Shown: positions 27,112-35,831 of the stretch, in pieces
How positions within the stretch are numbered: the first letter of the stretch is position 1
How the letters are laid out: each line of letters begins with the position of its first letter
DNA from: Coemansia sp. RSA 922
Lineage: Eukaryota; Kickxellomycota; Kickxellomycetes; Kickxellales; Kickxellaceae
Direction of reading: 5' to 3'
DNA length: 47,439 nucleotides
Assembly (NCBI GenBank): GCA_027577415.1
Contig: JANBQS010000042.1
Location: 1-47,439, forward strand
The notes under the pieces: generated by a model
Told to the model about the DNA's origin: nothing
The model's database searches: none
The model's input: the letters and a program-made list of their open reading frames with translations, nothing else
Made by a program: the position numbers and the translations under genes

Positions 27112-28803
27112 TTAAATGTCACTGCTAAAAGCTATGCGTCGTAGGCGCAGTGCATATGGCTTAAGCAAGTCCTCCGAGTCAATGAGTAGATCCATCTCTT
27201 GTTTAAACGAGTCGTCGTTATTTCCGTTAGGAGCTATGTGGTTAAAGTTTGGACAGGCCAATGCCAGGTACAGCACGCATAATGTGACCTCCCTCTCTGA
27301 ACATGCCACCAAACAGTCAAAATGCCAGCACCGGAATCGCTTCCCAAATTTGCCCTGTTTGGAGCTCATAAAGTTTGCAAAATCTTCAAGTGGTTGCTCT
27401 GCGATATGAAGGCCCAGTCCGCGAGATCCACAGTGCAGATCCGTGAGAAGCGGTATCTCATCTAGCAACATGATAACTTGCGAGAGATCCAAACTGGTTC
27501 CATACAGCAGTAAATACTGCAGGCAGGAGCGATCTCTGTTCGGCGAGAGCATACGCGGAAGGTCTGTGCAAAACGGAATGTTGGTGACCTCGCGCAGTGC
27601 AGCGTTAGGGCCAATTCCTAGAACAAAGTCCTTGTTTGCGACAAGCATGTCGATATCGTCTTGTGTATCATCAGCCGGTTGGAGTATCCTAACATAGCGC
27701 AGCTTGGGATGACTGGTAGGCGAAAAGACCCTGCGCTCGCGAAGCAACACAAGTTTCTCGGGCGGTATCATTAGACTCAAGAACTCGAGAGTAGCAGCGT
27801 TTCCTCTAAAGATCGTCTCGTCGCCGAGCGGGTACTCACCATCCAAGGCAATATGCCGAAGCGTGGGGAATGGCACTGCACCTGGAAATATCGGCAGTCG
27901 CATGTCCACAGGAATAACGCAAGTGATCAGCTTCAACGTGTGCAAATGCGGATACTGAACGTAGTCGCCGCTCTCGTTTCTAATAACCCCAGCAAAGTCC
28001 TCGCCCCTGTTAAAGGTGGTTGTGAGGTACTGCAACGTTGACGCATTCAATCGTGCAAGATACCCAAGCTTCTCGTCATAGTTGCGGCTATTGATATGCA
28101 CTAGGTCGCGGATTTCGTGCAGTTGCAGCTCCATATGTGCCAGTGATTGGTAATAACGTAGATCTACCCGACTGGCGAGCTGATACAGTTGGGTGACTAA
28201 GCTGCCAAAGTACTTTTTAACGATATCCGGCGGATGGCCAAGCTGCATCACTAACTCCTGCCTGATCTCGTTGACCTTTGGCGCCATCTGCTTGACTCGG
28301 CCCACAAATGCGCTGATATTGGCTCGTAGCTCTGCAGGGTCGAGCGCATCTAGGACACGCTTTGCATAGTCTAGCTGCCATAACGAGAACGAAAACCTAA
28401 GTGTGCGTGCAAGTGGAAATGGGCAGTCGTTGAATGGCGCACGCAGCAGGAATCCATGCGCCTGGCCATTGAAAACGGCTAACGAATCCACCTTGACATG
28501 CACCTCTCTGGCGAGATGGTAAGCAGCATGATCACTCTCTCTATAGCGGCAAGGCCATGGACGCCAGCTAGTAAGCACTCTATCTCCGCCATAGAACTCC
28601 AGCTCAAGGTTTTTACAGTAGCCCGAGTAAACGACGGAGCGAAAATTATGACAGACCCGCAGAAACGGCAGTAGCAGCTCCATGTGTTTGGTATCGCCTT
28701 CAGGCACGCCACCGAACAGTGGGAGGTTGCTGCTTGCGAGGTATTTAACTATCAGCTGAACAATATGGTGCGGAAGAAGTTGAATTGGCGAGAGAGTCGA
28801 CAT
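27112..28803 (-). CDS. F-box-like protein, array member 6
   Basis: 563 residues from the ATG at 28803 (LSPIQLLPHHIVQLIVKYLA at residues 3-22); the longer frame from 28869 is unlike the family. Shared blocks: RVCHNFRSVVYSGYC, YHLAREVHVKV, FNDCPFPLARTLRFSF, ISAFVGRVKQMAPKVNEI, YPLGDETIFRGNAATLE, FSPTSHPKLRYV, QVIMLLDEIPLLTDL and LYLALACPNFNHI. The FGDDVLF motif of other members is LGDETIF here. It is intact and on the minus strand. The next member lies about 210 bases upstream in the same orientation. Confidence 0.72.
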   Translation of the reverse strand: MSTLSPIQLLPHHIVQLIVKYLASSNLPLFGGVPEGDTKHMELLLPFLRVCHNFRSVVYSGYCKNLELEFYGGDRVLTSWRPWPCRYRESDHAAYHLAREVHVKVDSLAVFNGQAHGFLLRAPFNDCPFPLARTLRFSFSLWQLDYAKRVLDALDPAELRANISAFVGRVKQMAPKVNEIRQELVMQLGHPPDIVKKYFGSLVTQLYQLASRVDLRYYQSLAHMELQLHEIRDLVHINSRNYDEKLGYLARLNASTLQYLTTTFNRGEDFAGVIRNESGDYVQYPHLHTLKLITCVIPVDMRLPIFPGAVPFPTLRHIALDGEYPLGDETIFRGNAATLEFLSLMIPPEKLVLLRERRVFSPTSHPKLRYVRILQPADDTQDDIDMLVANKDFVLGIGPNAALREVTNIPFCTDLPRMLSPNRDRSCLQYLLLYGTSLDLSQVIMLLDEIPLLTDLHCGSRGLGLHIAEQPLEDFANFMSSKQGKFGKRFRCWHFDCLVACSEREVTLCVLYLALACPNFNHIAPNGNNDDSFKQEMDLLIDSEDLLKPYALRLRRIAFSSDI

Positions 28804-29016
28804 TGTTGCTGCGTTGGATTGTAATAATAATAGTGAGCGGGCGAGCGGAGAAGAAAATGGTATTGACACTCTTCAGGGTCTGCAAACAAATAAGTGATCA
28901 TATGAGCTTGATCAATTAAGAGGCGTGGTCCAAGATGGGCTGTTTAAAAATTGCGCAACTGATAGTTTCGTCTAGTGATAAAATTCAGTCAAAAAAAAAA
29001 TGACTGTATATCGCTA

Positions 29017-30717
29017 TCAGTCTTGCTTGTTATTCCATCCGTTGAACAGCAGCCGCCGAAGACGTGGAGTATCTTGACGGAATCCAGGCTCGTTGATTAT
29101 CTTCTCCATCACCTCCATAAAATGCTTACGTTGTCCGCGGTCCACAGCTGCGTAGTCAAAGTTAGGGCAAACCAGCGCCAGTAGCAGCATACAAGTCGCC
29201 GACTCTCGGTGGTTGCAATTACCAGTGATTCTCCAGCACCGGAATCGATTTGCCTTTACCCCGTACGTTTCACGAACATAATCGGGAAGCCTGTCCTCCT
29301 TGATGCACCGAGTGAGCTCACCAAGTGTCGGAGCCATAGCGCAAACATCCGACAGAAGCGGAAGCGATTCGATGAGCGCAATTGCATCCCAGATCAACAT
29401 TTGCACGTCTGGTATAGACAGAACTTGGATACTGACATAATCGTAAAGCATGGAAAGAGCAGATGGAACCTCCTTAATATACCAGTGCAGGTTGGGTATT
29501 ACTCGTACCGATGCGCCAGGCGCGATGCTAAGGACAAATTGCAAATAAGCATCGTCGGATACAAACACATACGATAGGGGGTCCGAAAGTTTGTCAAATA
29601 TGACACATTGGAGTCTAGGATGGCTGGTAGGCGTAAACACCTCGTACTGCTTGAGCACCTCCACCAGCTGTGTACGCGGCATCAATTTCACGTATTCCAA
29701 TGTAGTCGCGTTGCCCCTAAAGAGAACGTCGTCGCCAAATGGATATACCATTGATAAAACCAAGTTCCGGAGACGCGGAAACGGAACTACGCCTTTGCGA
29801 GTGGACATTTGCGATGATAGTAAGCCTTCAAGTGAAATCAATTTCAACGTGTGCAAGCACGGATACGCCAAATATCCACCGTCATCTGGGATCCGGAAGA
29901 GACTTGTAAAGTCTGTATCGATATACACGACTATTCCAAGCGTCTGCAAGGTCTGTGCGTTTTGGCGTATCAGTGACAAAATCTCGTCTGCATTTCGGTC
30001 CATCCAGAAATCGAAACAAACCAGGTTACGAGCCAGCTCCAGATCCATAAAACTAAGCAGCAACGGACTGGCATCCGATATAACAGTCGTCTCAACAATC
30101 CCAAAGAGTTGCTGGACAAGACTCATGAGTTGACCCCCTTGGCCTCGGAACAGATAATGCAGTTCGCGATCATTTACCACACGTACTTCTTTGACCATTG
30201 GTGCCATCTCCTTGATTCGGCCAACAAACGCCGCAGTGTTGGCTGTACTATCTGGAGGGAACTCATCGCGTGCCATATCAATTACATCGTCGGTGATAAA
30301 ATGGAACGAAAGCTTGCGAACCGACGGAAACGCACAGCCCACATGCAGGCCACTTGAAAGCTGCTGTAGCGACTTGCCCGAGTAGATATCCCAAACGTGC
30401 AAACTGATAGTCAACTCTTTAGCAAAGTGGTTTCTTGCGTGGTCGACCTTTTCGAGACGTTTAGGCCACAACTGGCATGTAACGGCCGCTTTATCCCGAT
30501 CCTCGTGGAGATTGAGAGCATAAAATTTGCAATAGCGCTTGAAAACAAAGTCCCGGAAATTGTGGCACACCCACAGCAGCGGCATCTGAAGCTCACTGCA
30601 CACGTCATGCTCATTTCTAACGCCGTCATAATACACACGACTACTGCCCGCGACATGGTCAACTATCTTGCGGACAATGTGAGGCGGAAGGAGCTGAACC
30701 GCCGCTAAATTATTCAT
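29017..30717 (-). CDS. F-box-like protein, array member 7 (twin of member 1)
   Basis: 566 residues from the ATG at 30717 (AVQLLPPHIVRKIVDHVAGS). It is the closest relative of the 17690-19465 gene: the two share long near-identical tracts such as LQMPLLWVCHNFRDFVFKR, KLSFHFIT and YPFGDDVLFRGNATTLEYVK, and upstream DNA also matches. Member 1 has a longer C-terminal region by about 25 residues. All family blocks are intact, so the protein is probably expressed. F-box role is inferred from the N-terminal motif only. Confidence 0.73.
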   Translation of the reverse strand: MNNLAAVQLLPPHIVRKIVDHVAGSSRVYYDGVRNEHDVCSELQMPLLWVCHNFRDFVFKRYCKFYALNLHEDRDKAAVTCQLWPKRLEKVDHARNHFAKELTISLHVWDIYSGKSLQQLSSGLHVGCAFPSVRKLSFHFITDDVIDMARDEFPPDSTANTAAFVGRIKEMAPMVKEVRVVNDRELHYLFRGQGGQLMSLVQQLFGIVETTVISDASPLLLSFMDLELARNLVCFDFWMDRNADEILSLIRQNAQTLQTLGIVVYIDTDFTSLFRIPDDGGYLAYPCLHTLKLISLEGLLSSQMSTRKGVVPFPRLRNLVLSMVYPFGDDVLFRGNATTLEYVKLMPRTQLVEVLKQYEVFTPTSHPRLQCVIFDKLSDPLSYVFVSDDAYLQFVLSIAPGASVRVIPNLHWYIKEVPSALSMLYDYVSIQVLSIPDVQMLIWDAIALIESLPLLSDVCAMAPTLGELTRCIKEDRLPDYVRETYGVKANRFRCWRITGNCNHRESATCMLLLALVCPNFDYAAVDRGQRKHFMEVMEKIINEPGFRQDTPRLRRLLFNGWNNKQD

Positions 30718-31240
30718 AGCTGTTGAAACTGCAAAATAGAAAAGAAAACAATCCAAGCAAGAATGAAAAGAGAAAAGAGAAAAGAGAAAAGAGAAAAGAG
30801 GATCTATTAATATCAGTGTTGTTTCCCTCATTTGCCCATGCATACCGCAGCACTAACCGGATATGACCTCACTCCGATCATCGCACCACTGCCCGTCCCT
30901 CTTTGGCCAGACCATTGTCTGCCAATACGGCACAGCAGCCCTGGTAGATACCTTCTTCTACTCTTACAACCCCTTTATTTAATACAGTCGATAACTATTC
31001 GACACTTGCCTGAAGGGCTTTCTAATCGACACCGCTGGCAGGCCCAAGAAGTCCCTGCCAACAACCAGAAATAGCAAGTTGCTGAGGCTGCGAACAACTA
31101 AAAGAAAGCGTTGTGGGAACATTAGGATTGGGTCAAAGTAAGACGCAGCAGTCAACTAGCTTGTATGGCAGGTATTTGGCGGTGTAAGATGAATTTAAAA
31201 AGTAATAGGCTAGCAAAAAAAATTAAAAAGAAAGTATTTT
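30718..31240. other. Promoter side of array member 7 with a 250-bp insertion
   Basis: Bases 30718-30818 and 31066-31110 match the upstream region of member 1, but 30819-31065 has no counterpart there. The extra block contains a plus-strand stretch reading SLFGQTIVCQYGTAALVDTF that looks like a piece of a coding sequence of unknown family. No whole gene is present. Confidence 0.55.
30765..30799 (+). repeat. Tandem repeat, five copies of GAAAAGA
   Basis: Five exact 7-base units. The same place upstream of member 1 has only a short purine run, so the repeat expanded after the duplication. Confidence 0.8.
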
Positions 31241-32338
31241 TTAGATGATCCGGTCCATCTTGCGCAAAACGCAGATGACAGCAGCAATGACTTCATGGAC
31301 CATCAAGTCGCCAGCATCAGCACCGTCAGCATCCGCAGTATACAAAGGCGAGTCGCGCTTAAAGGGCCAATGTCCATAGACATCCATCATTGACTCTGCG
31401 CGAGTAACAGCGCGATCCCGAGCCTCCATATCCATATGCACCAGCGGGTTCTCCAATACGCTGCCAGCACAGGCCGCAGCCACCAAGGACACTCTCCGGA
31501 GTAGGGCAAAGCGACTAGTCTCCTCGCCACGATAGAAGCGCGATCCCGATACAGGTGCCAAGCAAAGACGTCCGGCTTGGCCGCCAATGCCCTGGCCAAG
31601 GTTGTAACGCGAAAAGGTACCAGATCCCATGGGCGAAGAAGTACCCGGTGCACGCGTGGGCAATGCGGCATTGCGAGGCAGATTGAGAGTATCAAGAACA
31701 CGCACAATAACCTCGTCCTTGGCACGCGGATCCTGAACCGGATGAGTGGCCATGTCAAAGAACAAGAAATTGCGCTTCTCTGTACGAAGCACACCCTTGT
31801 CGACTAGTCCTTTAGCCAGACGTTCACGGACCTGTTTGAGCTGGTATCCGGCCTTTGCAATGTTCCAGGTCTCGCCACTCAGCAAGTCCATCCACGAGGC
31901 CACGCTACGACGGGTCTCGCTTGTCTTGATCATACGTAGAGCTTCGTCCAAAAGTACCTCGCCAGTGGGCTTTATCGACACCACTTCAACAGCACGGTCA
32001 GTTAGGCCAGTCATCCCTGTGAACGCGTCCTTTGTTATGCGAATACGCCGCCGGAACGCCAGCTCCATTATCATACAGCCACGTAGCACGTATGAGAGAC
32101 TGTCGTTCCAGAATGACAAGTACCCTTCTTGGTCCTTTAGTCCAAGCAAAAGTGTCTCCTCCATTAAAGTTAGCATTGGCGCCCGGTCTGATTTGCTCAC
32201 TGCCTCACTTCCATTATTCGCTGACGATAATGCAAATGAGCTTGTGCTCGGTGACAGTGTGCGACTCCCTGCGTCGTCGTCGTCGTCGCCGCATTCTCGC
32301 GGTGTACCTACGCGGCGTCGCGATAGTCCCTCGGTCAT
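31241..32338 (-). CDS. VPS74: Golgi PI4P-binding protein VPS74/GOLPH3
   Basis: 365 residues from the ATG at 32338. This start places the LSRRRVGTP motif at residues 5-13, where yeast Vps74 has its Arg cluster for coatomer; the frame from 32527 adds unrelated sequence. A short acidic/Ser-rich stretch follows, then the GPP34 domain: LTLMEETLLLGLKDQEGYLSF, CMIMELAFRRRI, LLDEALRMIK, SWMDLLSGETWN, QVRERLAKGLVDKGVL and RNFLFFDMATHPV. GOLPH3/Vps74 binds phosphatidylinositol 4-phosphate on the Golgi and retains glycosyltransferases by linking them to COPI. Assignment is safe. Confidence 0.95.
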   Translation of the reverse strand: MTEGLSRRRVGTPRECGDDDDDAGSRTLSPSTSSFALSSANNGSEAVSKSDRAPMLTLMEETLLLGLKDQEGYLSFWNDSLSYVLRGCMIMELAFRRRIRITKDAFTGMTGLTDRAVEVVSIKPTGEVLLDEALRMIKTSETRRSVASWMDLLSGETWNIAKAGYQLKQVRERLAKGLVDKGVLRTEKRNFLFFDMATHPVQDPRAKDEVIVRVLDTLNLPRNAALPTRAPGTSSPMGSGTFSRYNLGQGIGGQAGRLCLAPVSGSRFYRGEETSRFALLRRVSLVAAACAGSVLENPLVHMDMEARDRAVTRAESMMDVYGHWPFKRDSPLYTADADGADAGDLMVHEVIAAVICVLRKMDRII

Positions 32339-32624
32339 TGGAATTGTGTCTTTCTTTCTTCTCTGGGGTTTAGAGTGTGTACAGATGCGCGTAATTAAAG
32401 TGAATCCCTCGTTGGTGTTGTAGCATAGATTTGGGGCAAATAAAAGAGAGAGAGAAATAAGAGGATAAACAAAAGACAGATGTGTAGCTAAGGAAAAAAT
32501 AGATGCTCTCCTTTCTGAATTCTTCAAGTTTCTCTTTTACTTGAGAGCAAAAATACCAGCCAATCACTGAACGCGCATGTGGAGCTGGCGTTCTATTTGT
32601 GGATACCCATCAACCGCGAAATGA

Positions 32625-33383
32625 TTAACGCCGACGATCCTCCCACTCGAGCCACGACTTGAGCCGGATCCACTTGAACTTCTCAAGCTCGCCGCCGCAA
32701 TTGTGACAGATCTTGGAGGTGCGATACTCATCAAACAGGTACGTCGGGAAGCCGAATTTCTTGAACTTTGTGCGCCAGCTGCGACCCCAAATAGGCGCAT
32801 GGTTGCGAACCATCGACGCAGACCAGTTTCCGCAGGCCATGATAAGATCTTTGCCAAACTTTCGGATCATGTTGCGCTTCAAACGGGCATCGACTTGCTG
32901 CTGGTTGATGAATGCATTGAGCTTCAGCTTGCGGTGGAATGGGTAGTCGCATGCTACGTGGCCAGGATTGGAGTGGATTTGATGCGTGGATTTGCTGTGC
33001 GTAGTCATAGTCTCGGAATAAAACCGCCTAAGTACATCCCAGACCCGTGGAAAGTCAGGCCCTCACGGTTGCGAAAAGGCTTTGACTTTAGGTTGTAAAC
33101 CTTAGCCCAAAGATCTCTAGGGCTTTGTTCCTGAAGTGTGTCCCTCAACATTCAATAGGAAGTGCGAGTACAAGATTTTTGAATCGATGTGGATATGTCC
33201 CGGAATAAACGACGTGCGCAAAGGACAGCACTGATATGCCTTACACTGCTGCTGCTGCGGGGGAACATCCTGGTTAGGCCACTGGTGACCGCGCCGCGCA
33301 TTAAGCACCTGTCGACGCCTAAGCCTGCTTGTACGTTTGCGCTGGTTCTTCTGTTGAGATTGGGCAGGACGGCGCTTTGGCAC
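32625..33383 (-). pseudogene. Fanzor (eukaryotic TnpB-like RNA-guided nuclease) remnant
   Basis: Three frame segments on the minus strand form a Fanzor with a large internal deletion. Segment 1 (33383 to 33117) carries CPLRTSFIPGHIHIDSKIL, the typical N-terminal Fanzor block. Segment 2 (about 33145 to 33005) carries SPRDLWAKVYNLKSKPFR and GLTFHGSG. Segment 3 (about 33060 to 32625) carries VLRRFY, RNMIRKFGKDLIMACGNWSA, RTKFKKFGFPTYLFDEYRTS and KICHNCGGEL, the YGxWS and zinc-ribbon region. The RuvC-I stretch between segments 2 and 3 and the last zinc Cys pair and RuvC-III Asp are missing, so the copy is dead. Fanzors are known from fungi and other eukaryotes and their viruses, often within transposons. 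The family call is from motifs only. Confidence 0.72.
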
Positions 33384-33540
33384 ACGGGAGCGCAGAAAGC
33401 CCTGATTCTAGAAGAAGAGTTCTCATCAGAGGACTTGTAGTGATAAGTCTTAGTCAAATGCTGTAGCGCAGGAGGAGTACTTGAAAGGCAAGGCAGCACC
33501 CTAGGCAGCGCCGGCTGGAGATACTCTTCAGCGAGAAATA
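33351..33540 (+). repeat. Duplicated promoter-like module, copy 1
   Basis: About 185 bases similar to 34965-35147. Shared exact blocks include GAGTTCTCATCAGAGGA, AAAGGCAAGGCAGC and GCCGGCTGGAGATACTC. The TATA element of the other copy (TATTTAAA) is TACTTGAA here, and the inverted repeat is damaged, so this copy seems inactive. Its left end overlaps the N-terminal side of the Fanzor remnant on the opposite strand. Confidence 0.75.
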
Positions 33541-33681
33541 AATACTTCTTTTCTTGATATTTATTTGTAGAGAACCGTGTTTAGTTGATAATTATCTTAA
33601 ATCCAAGTACATTTGTGATTCCTATCAAGAAAATCTTTTTTGCCAGCGATTAGAGAACCCCTTGCACCTCAAGCACTCGTG

Positions 33682-33690
33682 TATAAAAAA
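33682..33690 (+). promoter_or_regulatory. TATA box of the small zinc-finger ORF
   Basis: TATAAAAAA, followed by a C/T/A-rich leader, about 100 bases before the ATG at 33783, the same spacing as at other genes of the window. A short upstream ATG at about 33698 may reduce translation. Confidence 0.45.
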
Positions 33691-33782
33691 GACAGTGATG
33701 ACACCCTGCCTACTTGTCTACATAAACACTATTGGTACTTTCACATACTACACACACCTTTCTCCTTATACACCTCCTTTAG

Positions 33783-33923
33783 ATGAAGAACGCCGGCAAA
33801 CAGGAACATAAAACTAATGGCCAATTCATCTGCGTAATGTGTGGCAGAGGGTTTGACAGTCATGAGGAAGTCCTTGAGCACTGTGAAGAGGAGCATTTGA
33901 AACACCAAACTAAAGCCAATTGA
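33783..33923 (+). CDS. Small C2H2 zinc-finger protein
   Basis: An ORF of 46 residues, short enough to be missed by length cut-offs. It contains one complete C2H2 finger, FICVMCGRGFDSHEEVLEHC followed by EEEH (C-x2-C-x12-H-x4-H), flanked by short basic ends. It has a TATA box about 100 bases upstream and stops at TGA 33921-33923. Single fingers of this type bind nucleic acid or protein. It lies between the two copies of the promoter-like module in the relic region, so it may be a whole microgene or the remaining exon of a larger transposon protein. No family assigned. Confidence 0.5.
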   Translation: MKNAGKQEHKTNGQFICVMCGRGFDSHEEVLEHCEEEHLKHQTKAN

Positions 33924-34292
33924 TATTCAGGTCCAATAAAGGGCTACTCGGTAGTTTCAACAGCACAGTGGCATGGATTCAATTAACTATACACAAATAA
34001 ATAAACTACCTCTCTTAAGAAATAGTATTAAGCGCCCCAATAGCAATGGTTGTGCTCGTTATAGAGATGCAGCTATTTTAGCGATGTTGAATTTACTAGT
34101 GACGTCACCCACAGCACTAATGTCCAGATCTGTAAATATGATTGACAAACTTTGAACGTATTTTATAGGCTTGTGTTTTGTTGGAAAGTTGAGCTTTTGC
34201 CACTCCCTCATTATTTCAAACACTTATCTAACGACCAACAGTCACTGAAACTGGAAGAATCGGCTTAAAAAGCAACGAAAAGGACGAGTCCC
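33924..34292. other. Gap in the relic region
   Basis: No gene supported. A 60-codon frame at 33973-34155 lacks any familiar motif. Near 34265-34292 the plus strand could encode DESLEEIQQ before a stop, probably the broken start of the next fragment. Confidence 0.4.
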
Positions 34293-34673
34293 TTGAGGAG
34301 ATACAACAGTAGCAACACGAGGCTAGATAAAAGGCGCGCCAGAGAAGAGAAAGAAGCAAAGGAACATGACAAGTATTGGGAGGTTAAGCAGAACAAGATC
34401 ATTATGGAAAAGGAGTGGGCGAAGCTGGAGTTGGGTATGAATGTGCAGCTTCTCACTCAATCGCGTAAATTTCCAGCGACTGGACCGCAGATCCACGGCG
34501 ACATGCTGCGACTGGCTATTGCTTACCTGTTACCTATGTTCTACCGCACGGCTCACGTTGTTATTGGGTTGCCGCTGGATTCTATTGACACCGCTAAAAG
34601 TGACGACGACGGCACGGACACTATATGTTCAACCAGCGGCATTGAAATCAGGCTGCACAGCAATATTGGTTAA
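34293..34673 (+). pseudogene. Coiled-coil fragment
   Basis: A 126-codon frame whose first 60 residues are a charged helix (RRAREEKEAKEHDKYWEV, then EKEWAKLELG). Upstream, DESLEEIQQ followed by TAG and QHEAR followed by TAA in another frame look like its lost N-terminal part. The second half (from about 34480) has a different character and may be chance. I do not recognise a family. The composition argues for a real former gene, the stops for decay. Confidence 0.35.
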
Positions 34674-35177
34674 ATTCGCGCTATGAGATTAGCTGATAAT
34701 TCGCGTAAGGTGCAGATTATTGTGCAGGACATGGGCCAGACTGTGGACCAGCATGGTGCTGGGTCATTCGATACGTGTATGCCACCAATGGTTTAAAGGC
34801 TTGAATCGTGGTCGAAAGCGTATGCATGTCATGGATGACCGTGCGAGCCTAGTGACTTGTGAGGTTCAAAGCCGGCTTGAGTCGAGTGGTGCTATTGACT
34901 GGTCATAGGCTAGCCAGGCAATGGGGATTTGATATACGCGAGGGTCTTGAGCTCAGCCAACATGTGTTGGGATTGGGCGTGACGGCGCTCAAGCATACGA
35001 GAGCGTTGAAAGCCCCAATCCTAGTTAGGATGAGTTCTCATCAGAGGATTTATAAGCTTTAGTCCAATGTTGGAATAACCGAGGAGTATTTAAAGGCAAG
35101 GCAGCGCCCTAGGCGCGCCGGCTGGAGATACTCCTCAGCAAGAAATATATTCTCTACTTTTCACATATTCTTGACAC
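34674..35177. other. Relic DNA leading into the helix-turn-helix pseudogene
   Basis: Contains copy 2 of the promoter-like module. The minus strand here shows short stretches (for example RSRMLERRHAQSQ) that parallel RSRVPKRRPAQSQ on the minus strand of copy 1, so an old piece of the Fanzor-type element may also be here. Confidence 0.4.
34965..35147 (+). repeat. Duplicated promoter-like module, copy 2
   Basis: The better preserved copy. It holds a 9-base perfect inverted repeat, GAGGAGTAT at 35081-35089 and ATACTCCTC at 35128-35136. Inside it are TATTTAAAG (35087-35095) and a GCGCCCTAGGCGC hairpin. The downstream ATG at 35178 is about 90 bases from the TATA element, so this is the likely promoter of the 35178 gene. 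Confidence 0.7.
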
Positions 35178-35831
35178 ATGACATCGGTAAGTCCAGTTGG
35201 CATTATAATCTGGACCCGTTTCGCAGAGCATGGACAACTGCATGGCTGGGTTAATGAGGAACACCATCCGGTGCCTGTACCAGTGAACTATCGACCAGTG
35301 TCAAACTATATGTGGATCGCTATTGAAGATTGTATCTGCATACACGACTTGCTGCAGGGGAAATTCAAGTTCAAGTGGACCGAGGCTTATTGCAAGCGGG
35401 CTATTGCACCAAGTGATCGTCTTTTGAAGAGGCTGCCCTATACCATTTTCCTACGCTTGAAGAGAGTAGGGTTTGCAATGCGCTGAGACCATGTTTATCG
35501 CCAAAGCCAATACAGATACCAATCTCTGCAGACGAATTGGACGGGATATCCGGGCTTATAGGCAAGTATGCAGGAAAGTACTCTGTCGCCGAGATCATGG
35601 ACAAAATCCACACCCAGCTAGACCTCCAAAAAACGACGCCAGTACTATTCCATAGTCTCTTGGCGCATAGCACCACATCCATATTATGAAACCAAATTAC
35701 GCGATATCGACTACAACGGTCTGGCCATTCGCATTGCAATGGGGCAGACAACCGTCAACCTTGTGGCAAAGGAATTGGATGTGCCTTATCCCTCTTTGAT
35801 GAATAGCGTGAGGGCCTTTAACAGCAGATAG
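35178..35831 (+). pseudogene. Frameshifted gene with helix-turn-helix-like C-terminus
   Basis: The ATG at 35178 starts a frame with well-formed protein sequence (VSNYMWIAIEDCICIHDLLQ). Near 35425 the coding signal passes to another frame (FEEAALYHFPTLEESR, ISADELDGISGLIGKYAGKY, EIMDKIHTQLDLQ), and at the six-A run near 35630 to a third (RRQYYSIVSWRIAP, DYNGLAIRIAMGQ, LVAKELDVPYPSL), ending at 35831. About 215 codons in all. The two shifts could be mutations or assembly errors. The last 40 residues look like a helix-turn-helix, perhaps Myb- or homeodomain-like; I do not recognise the family. Confidence 0.55.

Noticed and set aside
32595..32655. Plus-strand reading INREMINADDP that resembles the Fanzor/TnpB NRDxNAA motif
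   Set aside because: The rest of the Fanzor sequence is on the minus strand; the resemblance must be chance.
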